A DNA stretch of 64,000 nucleotides from Heliopora coerulea (taxonomy: Eukaryota; Cnidaria; Anthozoa; Scleralcyonacea; Helioporidae): NCBI GenBank assembly GCA_030142905.1, contig JASJOG010000007.1, forward strand, positions 2,765,001-2,829,000. Direction: 5' to 3'. The stretch's first letter is position 1; the number at the start of each line of letters is the position of its first letter. A program made the translations under genes and the position numbers. This document shows, piece by piece, positions 60,901 to 64,000 of this stretch. The notes beneath the pieces were generated by a model, which saw only the letters and a program-made list of their open reading frames with translations, was not told where the DNA came from and did not search any database.

Positions 60901-63222
60901 GTCTTCTTCAAGGTGTTTCCAGACCCAAACCCTTCAGTCACTGTTAAATTGCTTAGAGCAGCATCCTGAGATGGTGCTGGCAGTAGTTGCCAATCAAGTT
61001 GGGCTCACAGAATGTTTGAAACATGAGAAGATTGCTGCAACTGCTGTGGATGCTACTGACACTGGTAGCAGTTCAGAAACATCTTTGCTGCAGGCAACAA
61101 AGGTACAATCTTTAGTCATTCAAAAAGAGATCTAGGATTACCATTTGAGTTATATCTGCATTTGTTACAGTGTTGTAAAGTATCTGTATGTGTGAGTGCA
61201 TGTGACTGATGGTGTGGGGATAAAGGTAGATGGCAAAATGAGGTAGAGTTCCATAAATTTGTTTTGAATTCTGACTTTTATTATTTATGATCTGCTCTCT
61301 GTTACCTCATATAGTAATACAGAAAATGGCAGATTCAAAATAATTTCAGTTCTTGAAAAGCTACTTTTGTTTGTTGTTCAGTTTGGCTTCATGGAGAAGA
61401 TGGACACTTTCCTTACCAATGCTGGCATAACATCAATAACAAAAAATGATGAAAAAGGCAACACTGCCATACATTATGCAGTTGGTGAACCTGAATTATT
61501 GGACAAGATCTTAATGAAAGCTACTGAACTTGGTAATAACTTAAACACATTACTTCTTCACATATTGTCAAGTCTGTGAACTGTAGATCTGTGATGCTTG
61601 CTTATCCTAAAACAGATTAATCTTATTGCCACTTTCCCTGAGATGTTTTTGCCTGTAACTCAAAAACAATGAAAGACTTGAAACATTGAGTTTTCATAGG
61701 ATTTGACAGGGAATTCAAAAAAGCTATTTTTGACATTCAGGTTTTAGTAGTGTTTCATGACTACCTCTTGGCCATGTACTACAAGTAGAATTTAATACAA
61801 GAAATATTATGTCCTCATATAAAGTTTGAATGTGATTGAAATTCACACTTGACATTGTTTGAGGCATTGATATGCATAGAGTGTTTATGCTCCCTTGCTT
61901 CTTACTCAGAAAAGTTTTAGAGAGCCCCTTTCTTGAATCCAATCCATGACCTGATTAAAAATGGAGCTCCACAGACTCAACTGACAGGGTTTGCCTTACA
62001 TGTTCACATACCATGTCCATCCATGTAGCTCAATAGTTATAGTATCTAGGAAACTTTCTAAGAACCATGAGAAGGAGGTCATTTGAACATTTCTCAACTG
62101 TAATATGCAGAACCGTATCATGTAACAATTTTCTGTATAAAATTCAGAAAGACATCTGAGTAATGGTAATTATGCCAAAAGTTTCCATATCTAGTTTGGA
62201 GGGAAAACTCTATTTCAAGCATATTTGACATCACTATGACATTATAACAAGATAAAGCTTAAGGATGGTAACTTCATCTGGTAATGGTGGTAATAACTTC
62301 ATTTCAAAAGCTTCAGAATCACATAGAGTATGGTTAGTGCTATTGTACCTCTAACCCTTGAGGTCTAAAATGAACAGTCTGGACAGCAGTTGATGAATAG
62401 GATATGGCAATTACTATTAAAATATTATTAATTCTAAAAGCTTTTAATAAAAACTTTTTTGATTGTAACAGGTTCACAAGCTGTTAACACAGTTAATGAT
62501 TCCGATGAAACTCCCCTACATGTGGCTTGTATGGTGAACCATTCTAATGGAGTACAGGTAAATTCACACTTTTGATCAGTCTATAGCATTAAATGACAGA
62601 TGAACATTTGCAGTAGGAACTGCCACCCCCCTTTGGTCTGACCCTGGTCACGCTAGTCAGATTGAACCTGTGACTTTCTGATGACTGGTGAGAATGATGA
62701 TGACCAGTCTTCAGACGGTTGTGGGTATGTTATAACACAGATAAAATTAATCATAAATGTATGATTGCTAACAGTCATGAACTATGTTGTATTGGACATG
62801 GTGAACAAATGCTGTTCTGCATAGAGTGAACCTCATTATACTTTATACCGTTAATATTGTTGCCATGCACACTGTGAACAATAATGGGCTACATCAAGTG
62901 GCTGATGTTGTGCTGCACACATTACTGTAGGAACTGCCATGCTGCACATTGTAAACGATGTTTTGCTGCACGCTGTGAACAATATTGTACGTTTGTTCTT
63001 TGTGATTCCTTACCGACGTTCACTTTCTTTACACCACAGGTGTTGTTGAAGTACGGTGGCGACCCGCGGGTATCCGGCAAATATGCGTACCCTCTCCACT
63101 CAGCGTCCAAGTACGCTAGTGAGGACTGCGTGAAAGTACTTTGTGAATTCGACAAGGATCTCGTCAATCTCAGGGACAAAAAGTATGGAGGTACACCACT
63201 CCACTGGGCCAAAACAAAAACG
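57947..63222 (+). CDS. PLA2G6: Calcium-independent phospholipase A2 beta (PLA2G6), N-terminal exons, incomplete
   Basis: In the family this enzyme hydrolyses the sn-2 acyl chain of phospholipids and has N-terminal ankyrin repeats before a patatin-type lipase domain. Five exons: 57947-58215, 60868-61102, 61382-61532, 62472-62557, 63040-63222; phases agree and give 308 residues, ending in phase 0 at the last donor. Recognised by RLSPFYQSSSRCFQTQTLQS (human LLPFYESSPQVLHTEVLQ), then ankyrin segments GNTAIHYAVGEPELLDKIL, DETPLHVACMVNHSNGVQ, YAYPLHSASKYASEDCVKVL and YGGTPLHWAKTKT. Start ATG 57947 is preferred because the protein then begins as in the family; an in-frame ATG at 57851 would add 32 residues. 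The GXSXG lipase domain lies beyond the right edge. Confidence 0.88.
58216..60867. other. PLA2G6 intron 1
   Basis: A 2.65-kb intron with no recognised coding sequence. The only identified content is the SINE copy at 59705-59975. Confidence 0.6.
59705..59975 (+). mobile_element. tRNA-derived SINE copy with intact-looking head
   Basis: The head GGGTGCTGGTGGCACAATGG contains an A-box (TGGCACAATGG) and is followed by a B-box-like GGGTTTGATTCC at about 59756. The body shares AGCATCGCAGGTTTTCTCCA and CACTGGACCCATGAGG with the other copies, and the tail ends in AATAAAGGCAC. Probably closest to the family's full-length form. PLA2G6 intron 1. Confidence 0.8.
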
Positions 63223-64000
63223 GTAAGTTAAATGTAACATCCAATTCCTCGTCAGCAAACATCTCTTTTGTCATTTACGATACGTGTTTTCTCGCAGAGA
63301 AGGTGGCAACCGTTACCCTCAGCATACTATGACCCTTCTTGTTTCTGGTAGCCATGGTCAGGAGCATAGCTAACGGGAGGAAATCGTGGGGTGATCTTTC
63401 CGTATAGGTGTGAAGGCGCTTCTCCTAAAACGATAAAATCCAATGAGAAATACATTAAAGGAGGGGGGTCAGCTCAGGGAGAATGCCAATGATCCTCCGG
63501 ATAAAAATTCTTGAGGGTTCGCCCCCCAGACGGCAATATCATGGCTACGTCATTGGCCTAAGCAGGTCGTTTGTGTGGGAATCGCTTGAGTACAAACTGA
63601 AAATAAAAATGAAGATTCATACGAGAAAGTGTCTCTATATTATTTTATGCAATGCGTTTATTTTAAGCGATAATAGTGCTTGATTTCGGGGCTTGAAAAT
63701 GAGCCACTCTTTGGGCAGCTGTTGTCCTTGGTGAATGTCGGAACCATGTCCACATCCATCTTTAGCGTTTGACTTTCGACGTCAAAGATCTTGGAGATTT
63801 TAGAAATTAACGTAAAAATTGAGTATTACGTCGCAATGTTTAACAATGTGTAAAAAGACAAAAAGATCAGAAAACAGCCGAAGCGTACGAGGCGAGAAAA
63901 TTTTTACTTTCTACTTCGCAGTTCCTGTCCCTTAAGAAATTAAAGTTTAGATACATGAGCTGAACAAAAACAGGGTAAACGTAGAAATACAAGAGTATAA
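63223..64000. other. PLA2G6 intron 5 (open at right edge)
   Basis: After the exon 5 donor (GTAAGT at 63223) no further ankyrin exon is recognised before the window ends. Confidence 0.6.

Overview
The window is animal (eukaryotic) nuclear DNA: AT-rich by eye, with short coding exons bounded by GT/AG introns, many microsatellites and numerous small non-autonomous transposons. The gene set (WDR90/POC16, a UPF0193/EVG1 protein, an iPLA2-beta/PLA2G6 orthologue and two glutamate-receptor-like potassium channels) fits an early-branching invertebrate. A cnidarian, probably an anthozoan such as a stony coral or sea anemone, is my best guess from gene content alone.

Layout. (1) 1-15.1 kb: two divergently transcribed paralogues, one on the minus strand (1024-6506, 7 exons, 443 aa) and one on the plus strand (10194-15080, 6 exons, 417 aa). 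Each has a signal peptide, a split periplasmic-binding-protein-like ligand-binding domain, a Kv-type pore with a T(T/S)VGYGD filter, and a third membrane helix after the S2 half. This is ionotropic glutamate receptor architecture with a potassium channel pore, and it is the most interesting item here. (2) 16.5-20.1 kb, minus strand: a complete 5-exon UPF0193/EVG1 (human C22orf23) gene, head to head across about 230 bp with (3) WDR90/POC16 on the plus strand, 20.3-55.4 kb, 38 exons, 1896 aa, which I could join in frame from start to stop. Its introns hold an intronless ATP-grasp-like sequence with two internal TAG codons, a LINE fragment, a decayed duplicate of one of its own exons, and a range of MITEs, SINEs and foldback elements. 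(4) 57.9 kb to the window edge: the first five coding exons of PLA2G6 (N-terminal region and first ankyrin repeats); the lipase domain lies beyond the window.

How the genes relate. WDR90 is a centriole-wall protein; the EVG1-type gene shares its promoter region. EVG1/C22orf23 and PLA2G6 are also near neighbours on human chromosome 22q13.1, so this window probably preserves an old linkage. The channel pair looks like an inverted local duplication, because exon lengths and intron positions around the pore are identical. Exon boundaries were joined by hand from splice consensus, reading-frame continuity and remembered family sequences; no alignment or transcript evidence was available.
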